From the NCBI GenBank assembly GCA_944989445.1, contig CALYLW010000168.1, forward strand, positions 558,001 to 622,000: a DNA stretch of 64,000 nucleotides, given 5' to 3'. The notes under the pieces are model-generated. The model had not been told where the DNA came from. It worked only from the letters and a program-made list of their open reading frames with translations, and made no database searches. Made by a program: the position numbers and the translations under genes. This stretch comes from Ampullaceana balthica. Taxonomy: Eukaryota; Mollusca; Gastropoda; Lymnaeidae. Shown here piece by piece: positions 28,901 through 40,237 of this stretch (position 1 is the first letter of the stretch; each line of letters starts with the position of its first letter).

Positions 28901-29391
28901 ACCTCCCACTGGTCTGGAAAGATTTTAGATTTTTATTATGTAAAAAATGGATCCTTGAAAACAAACTTGTGGAGAGGGCCATCGACAGTTTTGTAAGCAC
29001 AAACTCCACCAATTTTAAATTCTGCCAAACCCCTAATTGTCCAGTAGTTTATGAAATCACAGATATCGCTGAAGGTTTCGAGTTCCATTGCCCGGCATGT
29101 GCAGTGAGTCTGTGCACATCCTGCCATAAGACATACCATCCAGGAATTACATGCAGAATGGTTGTTAGCCAAAAAGAAGCAGATCAGGCATTTGAAAGAT
29201 GGAAGAAAGCTGATCCAGACAAACGCAAAGGCTGTCCTGTTTGTGGGATCACTGTTGAAAAATTTGATGGTTGCAACAAGATGAGATGCTCTGGATGCAA
29301 GACATGTTTCTGCTGGCTGTGTTTGCAAGTCTTCATAAGTGGACAAGCGTGTTATGCTCATCTTGCAAATATTCATGGTGGTTTTATTTAA
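22918..29391 (+). CDS. DEAH-box RNA helicase with RRM and C-terminal RBR ubiquitin ligase (DEAH12-like)
   Basis: A 2157-residue protein in one exon, predicted to unwind or translocate on RNA and transfer ubiquitin. Order: Q/N/S/R-rich disordered N-terminus (1-340) with a 55-residue duplication; an alpha/beta segment (about 350-430); coiled coil (about 640-690); DEAH helicase with GETGSGKST (731-739), DEAH (828-831), SAT (860-862) and QRKGRAGRT (1029-1037); HA2/winged helix (about 1065-1170); OB-fold (about 1258-1330); RRM-like domain (about 1468-1535); then RING1 from C1944, IBR, and RING2 C2106-C2135 with the DGCNKM motif, whose C2119 is the expected thioester cysteine. All catalytic motifs look intact. 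An in-frame TAA at 22903-22905 and the purine at -3 fix the start. Proteins of this build are known from Arabidopsis (DEAH11/12) and invertebrates. The single long exon, unlike its many-exon neighbours, suggests retroposition or intron loss. Confidence 0.95.
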   Translation: MSKRGQSRRKDDGRERRFMSMSDSNINFPQNPQNSYSNGRVQHTEPLLSRGDFQTHRHNVYRQYSDMQFTDQPFDGHLRDSIVVNNRSNDQYPHSNHRNDPQLERQRQYPFNRSFEANNVRNNKPACDPRVSQQSQYRPPPPPNELYPQSSHRNDQQLERQRQYPFNRSFDANDIRNNKSAYDPRVSQQSQYRPPPPSNSYSHGRVPKSGCNPNNNPFQSSENSTSRRINSKNNSGIHPLMQDIRVEEAKAMQSTDRNQHVGACDILEDNNKMSGRPRRRNRNKNSQPGIEGQNYHQKDVDITIPDKRKSQSPTNGQPVNDRPISQIQRSPVSTSNTKLNRIAPSSDEEELIPLVSTKAGLTIKRKFKNSKDLMECVNLCKPEIINVNLTFIEESINCGLSESFCVVVIQCQSKELAEEWIKNLCLNFKIKLEADGDYEISITNDDEKRQERVSSHTNINNERDKALNYRLRKTSTNINNDSRKSEDRQANSNIHLQERRENISKNDPKPLPTKILITIGQDIADEKAVHDFLKDFKVFVSNLILVELSNTSYSVLAPSKSSAGKILKSLNKRKGNLCITAQIENENVLKNNEFKKEHSEQQIQETLNIIESKLKSSLQKHQSKTMQYQKILQPSPGKRNDNEADELEVLALKDKLKEAEKQAEEFNLRTSILKKKVKSCDPANTSVKEMNKILENVGIECNRLTAALPMYARRREIVEKIRENQVSIIIGETGSGKSTQLAQYIFDAGLHEEKQIVCTQPRKVAAITLAERVAQEMVGKVGSLVGYKTGIKKCVSENTKIIYSTDHCLLNECLKDPDLSSYSCVIVDEAHERSIYTDLLLGMIKASLAKRPDLKVIITSATIDPAIFIKYFKSSPELRVSGRTFPVDVVYEDLDNTTEFEDYETKAVAKAISVHKTEDQGDILVFLTSPVEIMRCIEEFEKQMKGTRNYKCFPLHGQLGSDEQRKVFEKLPEGMRKIVFATNCAETSITIDGIKFVIDTGVAKEMRYDAKKNISLLGTHVISQSSADQRKGRAGRTSSGKCFRLYSESGYKSMASTSQPEILRMHLGQAVLKLAELGIDCRTYDFVESPSDDALDSALSLLRNLGALNGQGITEVGRWISKLPLDPRQGYLVYQGHQENLLYDSVVLAALISNGSNIFYRGLTESDQQKSSKSKSQFGSIYGDVFTCMEIFKTWMKLPKKEKPKWCHANSINYKVINVIRNNVTEIAEILNKELGIKFDFSFSIGDTDTVLNIMRKVIFQAYLSTLSHFLGHSRAGYYAMVVDRQVHIHPSSSLINQNSNPDWVVYTELTKTSRDFIRGITVVEEDWVLEAIEKNNLSVNMEQVLNRKVDIVHRVEVGQSMFKHLVGPRFANLRALEDELSTRGMTTVVVEADRDLGTIDIYSSTAMNEDISEALDSNKKRVLDSLEADEEEKAVVKNSAGVDTTGFRVTLGRGASVKSIFMPDESNKILITKTSHKTTEEELREKFEAFGPVIECIRFKSSDPWGFIRYGSSSEAKHAVEGTQGDETNRAKLKIETRNNQLKSKLEARLSWCRRPIKPPGTAFIKCSPIDKPSLVGRSILLSSGWTDIKVSRNEDDLICFKTGLANENEIKNQVLQLLGNDERSAKSVRVNVNRERVTAFPNDEVRELKQELTEQFKIIMKTKQEKFQVNMQTPKEQSSFYVAFIHFDNPDEGTQACQLARQTLSIRGNIVDVSPTLKTTMFVPKAIMSSCQSCFDDIRKYLDGEKEVNVSVRAMKQGDHAIDIKATRAEELVEARNLFQKVLDGDIIDCGLNDLLRGLLKHEGRKLLKTVGEKTGVYLMVDDRKEKIHLYGTDENINLSKIQINEYLGKLADGNTVEITLRGFGKPPGLMKEVMLKYGSSPDNLTEKFGLNSVKIDFKQQKLLLSGPRDRVEVAVGNIAELEKIVSLSASMRIKDKSMPDCVVCMCPVGGGADLYRLEGCGHGYCHSCLKLMVSVTVGDKQFPITCASEGCNLPLVWKDFRFLLCKKWILENKLVERAIDSFVSTNSTNFKFCQTPNCPVVYEITDIAEGFEFHCPACAVSLCTSCHKTYHPGITCRMVVSQKEADQAFERWKKADPDKRKGCPVCGITVEKFDGCNKMRCSGCKTCFCWLCLQVFISGQACYAHLANIHGGFI
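23191..23517 (+). repeat. 165-bp tandem duplication inside the helicase N-terminus
   Basis: Two in-frame copies, 23191-23355 and 23356-23517, encode about 55 residues each: YP(H/Q)S(N/S)HRND..LERQRQ, YPFNRSF(E/D)AN and DPRVSQQSQYRPPPP. DNA identity is high, so the duplication is fairly young. Confidence 0.92.
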
Positions 29392-31530
29392 CTCATTGTG
29401 TCATCTTTATCAAGTTATTACACAAACCATTGATTAGTCAACAGATTTAAAATTATGAATTCCAAGGAGAGTGGTGAAATATGAAAAGAATGCATATAGT
29501 TCTTGACTATTTAAATGTGTATTTAATTTAAAAACATCTCCCAAACCTAGAGGGAATTTTGATATCAAAGAATAGAGAAATCATAAAATAGTTGGATTGC
29601 TCTGGACTTATAATTAAGCTGTTTTGTAGTATAGTCTGTCTAGTTACAGCTTCTTGAGTTAATTGGGTTGTAAACAAATATATTATATTGGCATAAACCC
29701 AACCATGCTGTATAAATAAATGTACAATACATAAGACACAATACCATAAATACATACTGAAAAATTAAATTTAAAAAAATAATTCTTAACTTTTCCCATT
29801 TAATTATAAATGCTTTGAATGTATGAAAGCTTTGCTTTATTAATACATGTAATTCCTGTATGTCTTTGAAAATGCATTCCTGTGTTATTGATGATTTTGC
29901 ACTGCATTAATGACATGATAAGTATGGCATTTTTCAAAATACATGTATGTGCTTGCCCCCATAACCTTATAATATTCCCGAGAGATGAAGTTATAAACAG
30001 GACTTGATATCTTCTTCATGGCCTCAAAATTTCATGTTTGAAATGTGTTTTAAAATATATTTAATTTATTTTTAAGAGCATCGAGTTAGTATCTAAAATA
30101 AGATTTAAATATATATTTTTCTTTTGTTCTCTTTTATTGTGTGTAAATGCCATAGGCAATATGTGCTAAAACTTTAAACGTTGAAGATAACACTCGAGAG
30201 TAAATCATGTCTTGAATGTGTGTAAGTAGTAAATACAGCTGAGCCTTTTTGAGCTGGATTATAATTGTTTTCTGTTTTTAATTATTAATTGTAAATTAAT
30301 TACTGACATTGCAGTTCTCAGAAATACACAAATAGATTCAGATTAGCACTTAAGGTGTACTGCCTTTGCCACTCACAGTGGTTTCTAGTCTTAAGTCATT
30401 AATTAATAAGGTGGGCAGGGACTGCAAAGATAAAGATATTTGCTAAAAATAAATAGGTTAAGCCACATCGAAACAGCCATAATTTTGGGTGTTTTCCCAA
30501 CATGCCAACCTCATCTAAATTTTGTAGGAAAAAAATTCAAGTTCATTAAATAAATAAAAAATTAGATAAAATGTTGTGTTTATATTTGAGAGAGCATTTA
30601 ATTATTCAGAATATTATAAGGTAATTAATTCACATTGATGGGTAAAGAAGATGAATAAATGAAGTACAGTGTGATTGGTTGCAAAAAAGTAAGTGCTGGT
30701 TGAAATATTTCTTATGTGAATAAAAACATGACATTCATGTCTAATTGTGTCAAAGTTCGTTTGGGATGGATGACTTTGTTCTATGGGCTGGCGCATTGAT
30801 ACAGGAAACTATGGTGGCAGAGAAGGAAAGTTCAATGATGTCCATGCGGTCTGTCTTACTTGTAATAAGACATATTTGGACGTACCAAATATTGTAAAAG
30901 TGTTCAATACAACTTGCCGAAAGCTGCCATTCAAATAAGCTGTATGGCAGTGGATGCAACAAATAATACTGTGTCCACATTGATGTATCCCTAAAAAATG
31001 GGAGGGCTAGGTGTGAGATGGCTGAGGCCTAGGAGCTCATGTATTGAGAGCTGTTTGAGAAAATGTTGAGGGTGTCAGGATTGGATAAGAAAAGCAATGT
31101 ATACTTAATTACATTAATTTAGTTGCATTAAAATTATTTATTTTATTACATCAATTTATATCCCTGACCTTTTCCCCTAGTTTGCTATGAAACAATAGAA
31201 AAGTGATTTCTAATGTTTTAATATATCACATGTAGGTTAACATACATTATTGAAGAATGAAGCCTTTCATTAAACTGAAGTCCAGGATATAAGCTTGTCA
31301 TTAAACCAAACTCTAGGATTAATTTTTTCCTACACATCTCAGAATTTTGTATTGACCTTTGGGCCAGAATATGTTTTAATACAGACATTTTAAATTTTTA
31401 TCTTAATTAAACTTTTGCATCCTGTTGAATTGCTTATCAATATTTTAACCATATGTATTCTTACATATATAGTGCATGGAGAAGAGTGTGATTTATTAAT
31501 TTTAAAAATGTGTTTGTTATGTACTGAAAC
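29392..31530. other. Helicase 3' UTR and AT-rich intergenic DNA
   Basis: No coding signal on either strand beyond short chance ORFs. The proximal part is presumably helicase 3' UTR. Confidence 0.5.
29715..29720 (+). promoter_or_regulatory. Candidate polyadenylation signal of the helicase gene
   Basis: AATAAA 324 bases after the stop codon. Later AATAAA-like sites also exist in this AT-rich region, so the true 3' end may lie further on. Confidence 0.35.
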
Positions 31531-31559
31531 TGAATGTATTTATTCATTTGACTTAAATA

Positions 31560-33000
31560 TTTAAAAACATTTTATGGAATTTGAGTGTTTTAAAGATCTG
31601 TTGTAATCTGAGTGAATATATTTTCTTTTACTTGTATCACTATTACTCTTTAGATTTTAATAAGTAATACCGTCTTTCGAAAATGGCCATCATATAAAAT
31701 AAAATTATGTGATTTTCTAAGTCATAAATTAACCTTTCTTTAAAAACATATTTTTAATAACCTTGGTATGTTTGGAGTGATTTATTCATACTTTCAGGCT
31801 GAGATATTTAGAAGCCTATTTTATTTACTTATAATTTTAATTTATTTATAATGAAATTTTGATATATACATTTCAATTAACTATAAAAATTTATATTTTA
31901 ACCCTTTACTGGGCACAGCGGCCAAAAGCGTCTTATCCCCCAAATGGGCAAAACGGCCGGTAGTAATATCAGTCAAGATCTCGCATTTTTAAAAAAAATC
32001 GCGAGACTTCCGGCATGTGATTTCTTGTTTATTCTGTTGTGGATAGATTTGACTACATTTCCACACGTGTTCTCTTTGATGTGTTCGTTTTTTAAAGTTA
32101 TTTTCAATTTTTTTGTGTGAGTGTTCAAAATGGATAGTTATGATTCTTGAAGCGATAAAGTGGTGTTTATAGGCTTAAATTTAACAGAAATTGAGTTGAG
32201 AAAAATGTACTTTAAATTGGATGAAAAGATTGATAGTGACATTAGTGTTAGTATTGTGCAAACATCGGATCTTTCAGTCAGACTAGAAATTTGTGCTTGT
32301 AAATAGTGTCAGTAGTGCTTGTTTGTACTTCTTAAAAACATTATTGGAATATTTTTTGGGGGGAAGACATGGATTAATAAAAAACAAGACTTGACAAGAA
32401 TAAAAAGGTAAACAATCAAAACAAAATTCACTTTTGTTTATTTTGCTTTTTATTTTATTAAAATATTTGCACTAATACCTAAGATATGGTGTTTTTGCTG
32501 ACGTACCCCTAAATATCTCTAAAATTGTAAATAAATCTTGCCCGTTTAAAGGATGAAAATCCGTAAAGCTCTGCCCAGTAAAGGGTTAAACAAACTTAAT
32601 TAAATAATGATAAAAAATTTATTTAATTGTTGGCATAGTCATAGAGACAAAATAATCAGCTTTTAGTCAGAGTTGGTGGTGATGAGGCTTGATTGTTTTT
32701 AAATATCTATTGTAATCTTAAAGAATATGTTTTCTTTTACTTGTACTTTTATCACTATTACTTTTCAGATTTTAATAACACGTAATACTGTCTTTCAAAA
32801 ATTGGCATAATATTATACAAAATTATTGTGATTTTAAAAGTTAATTTACCATTCTTTAAAAATAGATTTTGTCATAACACTGGCATGTTATGAGTGATTG
32901 TATTTATTCTTTCATGATGTGATATGTAGTATTTACTTTCAATTTTAAATTTTATATTATTAAATTTTGAAATATACATTTTAGGTTTTAATTAAGTATA
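31560..33000. repeat. Diverged tandem duplication split by a piggyBac element
   Basis: The segment at about 31590-31897 (TTTTCTTTTACTTGTATCAC, TTTTAATAAGTAATACCGTC) recurs at about 32700-33000 (1109-bp offset at TTTTCTTTTACTTGTA), with many substitutions and indels. The piggyBac element lies at the end of the first copy. Confidence 0.8.
31902..32585. mobile_element. Non-autonomous piggyBac element
   Basis: 684 bp with perfect inverted ends CCCTTTACTGGGCA / TGCCCAGTAAAGGG and TTAA on both sides (31898-31901 and 32586-32589), the piggyBac signature. Near 32131 a short frame MDSYDS, stop, then LNLTEIELRKMYFKLDEK looks like the remnant N-terminus of a transposase. Confidence 0.94.
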
Positions 33001-33721
33001 TTTTCAACAAACTTTATTAAATAATAAATGAAATAATTATTTGTAATAGTTTGCATGCTGACAAATAATCTGCTTATAGTCAAAGTTTGTATTATTATTA
33101 TGTCAATTTCAACAGTGTGGTGATTGGGCTGCTATTTATTTTATCTTTTATTTATTTAGGGCTATGGATCAATATTCTTATCATTATGGCTTCAGTAAAA
33201 TGTCGAGGCATTACTACTGTTTAAGCAATTTCACCGAATACAAGTACAAGAACTATTATTTATTTTTGAAATTTTAATGATTTACATAAGACTCATGGCA
33301 AATTTTAATGACCATTTTCTAAAGAAATAGTTTTTAGATGAAACATTATAAACTATAAAAGCTTATTTAAGCTTAAGATGATAAAAAAAAACAATTATAC
33401 CATTTTATTTACCAATTATACCAAGTCTATATGAGAATTGTCTATTAACTAAAATAATCAGTTCTTTGCTCAGTTTTCTTTGATTTAAAAAGCTTATACC
33501 TTAATCTCATATGATTAATAAAATAATGCAGAGAACTAACATGTCTTTAATTTTCTTTTTTAATTCCTTCCCTATGTTCTAAGTGTTTTCATTGTGAGTT
33601 GAACTTATTGATAAGGTAGCAGTAAAATATTGTACACCTTTGGCTGATTCTTTATAAATTATAAACCAAGGCATGTCTTAAAATAGATTTTGAAAACTTT
33701 AACTGTTGTCATAAACAGATT

Positions 33722-33830
33722 TCAGGACAGAGAAAAATGGACAGACCTGCAGAAGAGAATACATGGTTATAGATCCACAGAGCAGAATTGAAATACATGA
33801 AACAGAATTACAGGACAGAGATGAAATTAA
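33722..33830. repeat. Diverged minisatellite copy
   Basis: About four degraded units of the motif seen at 20380: CAGGACAGAG.....TGGACAGACCTGCAG, ending in ACAGGACAGAGATGA. Confidence 0.7.
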
Positions 33831-34639
33831 TTAGAGATTTTCTGGTTTCATCCAAAACTGAAATATTTTTCAAAATTTCTATCAAAGTCAAAAACAGAAG
33901 ATCAATTAGACTTTTGGTTAAAACTGAAAGATATATAAATAGCTAGGGAGTCTATTTATATTTTTGATTGTGCAGTTTATATTTATAAACTAATCATGTC
34001 ATTGATTTTGTAAACACTTGTTACACTGTTCTGTGATGGTCATAAATTGCACCAAAATTCTGGACCTTTTTTTTGGGAAATAAAATCTTTTTAATAAAAA
34101 CTTTTTAGCCTTAAATATCTTTGTTGAGCATCTAATTTGGAAAGAGAATGACTTTGTAATAGTCAATACTTGTATATCATTTTACCTTTTAAATGCTAGT
34201 CATGATGACCAGCAATTCCATGTAGCCATGTCTTGTATGAGGGACAGAATATACTTTATAAATATAAAAGGGAGTTTTAATATTCAGTAATTTTTTAAGA
34301 GCAAAAAAATAATATTAATACAATTATTTCAATACAAACAATTAATTTAATCTTGCTTCCAACTATTATTACCAGTTGGATGCTTGGTCAACAACTAAAA
34401 AATGACTTTAAAACTTAAAATGTTTTCAGTTAGTTATTATTATTGCGACTGCTTATTCTTTATTTAATTTAGTAGTTTTAAATTTTTTATTTAATAAGAG
34501 ATTAGGCATACAATTGAATGTTATCGAGACCAACCCAAGCGTGACCCACGATCAGACAGTTTCATACATTGTCATTCAAAATACGATGATTAACTTTGGA
34601 GTAGGCCCCTTAAATGGGCAGAACTACAGAACAGAAATG

Positions 34640-34850
34640 ATAAGGATTCTCATACGAAATATCGATGACATGGGAAGACTCACAAGAAAGATTTTACATG
34701 GATACAAAACAGATATGTTATCAACCTATAGTCCTACATGCCTGATATGATTTATGGACAGTCCTACAAGACAGAGAATTTATGGATAGTCCTACTAGAC
34801 AGTTATAATATGGATGGTTCTACAAGACTGAAATGACATGGATAGTTCAA
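34640..34850. repeat. Diverged minisatellite copy
   Basis: Degraded units such as GACATGGGAAGACTCACAAG and TATGGACAGTCCTACAAGACAGAGA, the same motif family as 20380-20725. Confidence 0.7.
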
Positions 34851-37800
34851 GGTGGATGATATGGACAAAATTTTCAAACCTTATAATATATATATTTTTT
34901 AATGTTGCCAAAATAAAAAGGGTTGCCTCAATACTGGCATCATGTTAAAATGTCATATAAACAAACAATGACTGTAAGATAAGAGAACTTGACTTTCCAC
35001 ATTATGAAATTTTACCTAAATTTCCTAAATCATTGTTGGTAATAAGCATTACAAAAAGAAATGAATTTCCAAGACAAGAAACCATTGATTAGACATTTAA
35101 TTTGTTTGAATATTGGAAACGAAGCCATGTTTTAAAAAAAGCAGTTTGTATAATGCTTATAAGTAGCTGTTGGTTTTTTTTGTTACATTAGGTTACTGGC
35201 TCCTCCTAACTGATTTAAAAGACAGATAAGACTTATTGAAAATTGCTTTTAAAATATTATAAAATCCCTTGCAATCAAATGTGGGATCCCATACCTAAAA
35301 TAGATTACTGTTAATAGATGCACATTTTAAAAAATAATTATCATAAGTTATATTATTATAATTTAATTATAAGAAAAGAATATAGAGAATTTTCTGCTCT
35401 GAGTCTGAGTAACTGAACGTAAGAAAGATAAATTATACAAGTTTGAGCAGGTAATTTTATCTTACAATAACTATAATTTGAGCAGAAACGTAGAGATGTA
35501 TTTTCAAAGCAGCCAAAACAATACTACAATATTTACAAAGCACTGTGTTATAGTGATAAAATAATTAATTTACAACTTATAATAAGCTTATACTAGCCAC
35601 TTTTTAACAGACTAAATAAAAGTAGATTTCATGAATGCACATTTTATTAGTTAATACTAGGCCCTTATATCAGTAACAACTATAGTACATTTGCTAGTCC
35701 AATTTGTTAAATAGATGTGAGCATCCTTATTAGCACCCATCAATTAAACAGAATGTCAAACTACTCATAAAACAAGCAATGTTGAATAAAAAACATAAAA
35801 AGTGACATAAAATATTGCATTGCCTGATGGCACTTGTCTTGTTGCAGCTAGCTACTACAAAATTGAGCATTTTCCTGGCCTATTATTATATATTTTAATA
35901 AATTAGCAACAGTTAAAGAGGCTACACTCCACTTAACTTAAGGTCTTCTAGTTATAAACAAAATAAGTAGGAAAAAGCTACTATGGTTAGTTTCACAAAA
36001 ATCATTGAGACAACTTTCAGTAAAATCAATAACACCATGAAAACATACAGTGAAATATTTTGTTAAAATATAAACTTTTAACTTAAACCTGATATTTTTC
36101 TATTTGTATGAAGAAAAAAAAACTTTAAAAAATCCTTTTATAAAAGATGTAATGATGTTTTTCATTGTACTAAATGTTTTTATTTAGTTGTTAAATAAAT
36201 ATTTTAGTTGTTCCTAGGTTAAGGTAGTTGGATAGCTTTTACAGGAAATAAAAATAAGTACTTTTTTTTTATTGAATATCATAACATTTGTTCTTGACAT
36301 TCAAAAATACAATTTTGACATAAAAATTCTGGTTAAAAAATAAATTGAAAATAAAAATTTTAAGAGTAAAGGTGATCCTCTTCATATTTAAAGAATGTCA
36401 CTTTTCTAAAAAAGGGAAAAAAATTAAAATCACAGATTTGAATTTCTGTACAGTTTTAAAAAAAATCCAAAGAAAGTTGTATAACCTGTTGGTCCATATA
36501 CAAAGAATCCTTTATTTCAACACCAATGGAAGTGTGTATTTCATTTTAAAAATTGCCATTTATGAAGATTTTAACACTTGAAAGGCACAAATGAATAGAA
36601 AACTGTTGGCTAAGTTCATTAACTCAGATTGCATATAATTTCATAAGAGAGAAAGTGATAACAAGATTTATGAAATGTATCCATTGTTGTTTAGATACGA
36701 CCCAGCTAAAAGAATTTTGAACATTATATATAAAAAGCACATTTTTTTTTCTAATGCTGTACATTGTAAATACTGAAATAAAACTATATACAATAGATAC
36801 AAACAGATTTGGACATAAGAAGTCAAAGTTTCCAGATCAGTTGAAATAATTCAACTATTAAATAAAGTTCTCTGTTTTGAAAAGAAAAAGACAAATTCTG
36901 CAAGGACAGGCTAGACACCCACCTTGTTACATTGTTTAAAAAAATGACAGCATTGGTGAGACCTTGAAGTGGTCGCAGACACTTACTACCATAATTTACC
37001 TACAGTACCTGTGTGGCTTTCATTGTGGCTGTTAAACTAGACAATAATCTCAGTGCACCCCGTGTCATGAAAGGTATAGGCCTAAATTGCTTTTATAGAT
37101 TTGACTAAGGCAACAGGCTTTGTAAGCCAAACTGACCTGTTCAGGATTTAGCAAATACAAAAAAAAGTTTATTCTGTTATAAAGTAACATTAAAAAAAAA
37201 CAAGCACAGCACAATAATTTTTAAAGTTGTGGTTTCTTACTCTTTCCAGTCTGCAGTGGAATGAAACAATGCTGCGTACCTGCATCCATGCTCTTCTCTA
37301 TCTCCACGCTTGTTCATGTCATTTGTCATGGCAAAGGTGATGCGTACAATTTTGCAAACGCTATGTAGACCATCTTAATGAAAGACCAAGTTAAATTAAG
37401 GGTTAATTAGTGAAATTTTCCTTTAAGACGACACCTGAAAATTGCACACAGAAGAAGGTCTGAAGAATGATTAGTTAATCGACGCTTTCTTACCAATTTT
37501 CTGTGTTTCAAATGACAGTGGGTCAACAGAATAGAAAATGTCTTCACGCACGATGCACAAACATTACTACTGAAGGCCACAATCTTTCATTAGTTGATAA
37601 CTTAACATGGTTAATTACACTTTCCATAAACAAAAAAGGTGAACATCACAATAGTAAAGCAAATGCAACTGAGGCTAAATTGAATAAATAGTTGTAGAAT
37701 AACCCTAATCTAACAAACTTCACAAAACTTAACATCACTCAGACACGTACACTCAGTACACTCCTTTATGCTCATGAAATGTTAACAGCATATTTCCGTC

Positions 37801-38814
37801 CTAATTGGAAACAAAACAGCTACCACTAAAAAGCCTGCGTCATATTTTGCAAATAGCAGTACACAGAGACTACATGGATGTTTCAGAACATTTCAAAATG
37901 TGTGACAGTGACATGTTCTCTGCTATAAGCAAGAGTTGCTTTCATTAGTTAGGAAGTTGATGAGGATGGTCGAATGCAGCAGTGATTCTCAAAAGCATGC
38001 TTTATGGAGAGTGGCCCGAGGGGGGCAAGACTTATTGGATGTTTGCAAAAGAAACAGAAACCAATTGATTGGAGATCATTGCTGAGCACATTCCACCATT
38101 CCATTTGGCAAACAGCAGTGTAGGAGAAAGACAATAGGATGATAATATGTAAACAAAGCCCTTGCAACAAAAAGAAGGCCAATTTTAAACAGCGGTCAGT
38201 GTTCTCCAGTGAGAACTGAAGCCTAATCTGCCATTCCAGGATTGGTCTCATAGCTACGACTTCATTTAAAGAGGGATTTTTTTTCTTCATCTGTCACTTT
38301 TAATCAATATTTCAGTGGAAGGTTTTGTTTAACTGAATCAATCTCAGACTGGATCAGATTAGTTTACATAATCTCCACTGCACTGTATCTATAATCCTTA
38401 TTCTAAACAAAAACAATTACTGCTCTACAGAGTAAATATTAATATTTTTCTCTAAGATAGTATAATGGATGCTATCTTTAATCAATACTGTTCACTTGGA
38501 CCTTAATTTACTATGTTTGAAAAATGTATTTAACATAACAGCCTCTCTAATAATAGTATCAAGTAAAGGGACAGCTAACTGATTCTAAACCTTTTGATAT
38601 TCATTAATTCATAAAATATTTATAAAACATTTCAACAATTTTATACAATGTTTTAAATACAATTATAGTTTTAGTGGTTAGAAGTGATTTATTACAAGGC
38701 AATGCAATCAAGAGCATCCTCTTCAATATTGTAGTAGAGAAAAAAATATATGCTCAAACAATATGTACAGTTCATACTGCTACATGGAAAATAATGTATA
38801 TAGTATATATCTAT

Positions 38815-38860
38815 ATAAACACACACATACATATATACACACAGACACACACAAGATCGC
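38815..38860. repeat. CA/TA microsatellite
   Basis: Mixed (CA)n and (TA)n, about 45 bp. Confidence 0.75.
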
Positions 38861-40132
38861 AGCAAACTTTGCATAGAAGATAAAATGAATACAGTTGTCA
38901 ACACTGCAAGTCTTTCAAAAAAAAATTTAAAAAAATTAGAATATTTCACATGTTCAAATAAAAAAAATCCTTCAACTGGCTCTAAATAAAGAAGTATTTT
39001 AATAATATTATTTCTAAAAATGGGTAAAAATAATAAAACTCATCACCCCAAACCTGATGAAAACAGAGTCTGACAAGTGAGTATAATGTCAAAAATAAGT
39101 TCAAGAACAAGACACCAGCTCTTGCGATTTCGAGTGCTACAATGTTACAGGTGCAGGGAGCAGTCTTTTCATAACAAATGGCACCCTTTACAAGAAGTTA
39201 GAGTGGGAGCAATAATTGCTTATCAAAATTTTAATCATGTGTTGGGAGTTGAAATTAAATATATTTCCTATAACAAGCATCTGATAATATATGGAAAAAA
39301 AAGTAAGAAGGCTTAAATTGCAGTCAAAATATGTATTTAAATATTATGTTATTCTTAACATACAATATTAGTGTAGAAGTTCTGTACATTGTAGAAAACA
39401 TGTTGTTGACATGTCTTGTGTCATTCTATCAAGAACCATGAAACTCTTATGTAACAAATGAGCAGTGGAAGAAATTTGATGAAGGCACATTGTATTTTTA
39501 AAACATATAATTAATAGTTTATATATACATACAAACACAAATATAGAAATGAGGCACTTACAGTCTTTTAAAAAATTGAATAAATATTGAGAGTGAAGTT
39601 GTAATGGTATCTGAAAAAAATTGCAAGCAAGTGTTTTTTTTTAAGAATAGGTCTCATGTTCTAATAGATATGTCATATTACTGTTGAAAATTTTAAAAAC
39701 ATAAAATTTTTTTACCGTCCCTAATTATAACAAAATCAGCTCAGTGAACCTAACAGCTGTTGAATGAGCATTCTGTAAAGGTCCATTAAAAATTTTACTG
39801 TATATATAGAACCATGTCTCCTAAATTTTAGTCCAGCAAAACTCTCGTAGTCCAAATTGATAACTTGAAAGCCTTCCACAGTTCTTGTCAAGATAAACCC
39901 ATAAAATCTCTACTAGACCAACTCAATGAATAAACATCAGAGTTCTGAATCACAATGTGAACAAGTGCAGTCAAATTATATTGTTCCTTAACAACATGAA
40001 GAAGTATCGTAGCAGACTTGCATTTCACTAGGACTCCACCAGTGAACCATAAGACTAGACAGTTTATATATCCAAAAAAAGAATATTTTGTGTTGTTGTT
40101 TTTTTGTTCTCTTGCAAACAATGATTCTTTCA

Positions 40133-40138
40133 TTTATT
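40133..40138 (-). promoter_or_regulatory. Candidate polyadenylation signal of the receptor gene
   Basis: AATAAA on the minus strand, 99 bases after the receptor stop codon. It is the nearest such site; longer 3' UTRs are possible. Confidence 0.35.
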
Positions 40139-40237
40139 ACTTTGCTGGTTGAATTGTCCACATTTAGAAATCCTTGTTGCCATCACCAGAGAACTGCCCG
40201 CCTTGAAAGCCCAATAGAGAGATGATAACAGTAGCAG

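Larger units (their letters stand above)
33001..40132. other. Gene-poor AT-rich region
   Basis: I see no gene here. It holds two diverged minisatellites (33722-33830, 34640-34850), a CA/TA microsatellite near 38820 and many poly-A/T runs. A plus-strand bit near 38230 (ATTGGTCTCAT) resembles an RTE LINE C-terminus. The rightmost part may be receptor 3' UTR. Confidence 0.4.

Noticed and set aside
37949..38290. 113-residue minus-strand ORF with a hydrophobic segment
   Set aside because: Opposite strand shows a fragment like the RTE LINE C-terminus; no start context or splice evidence.
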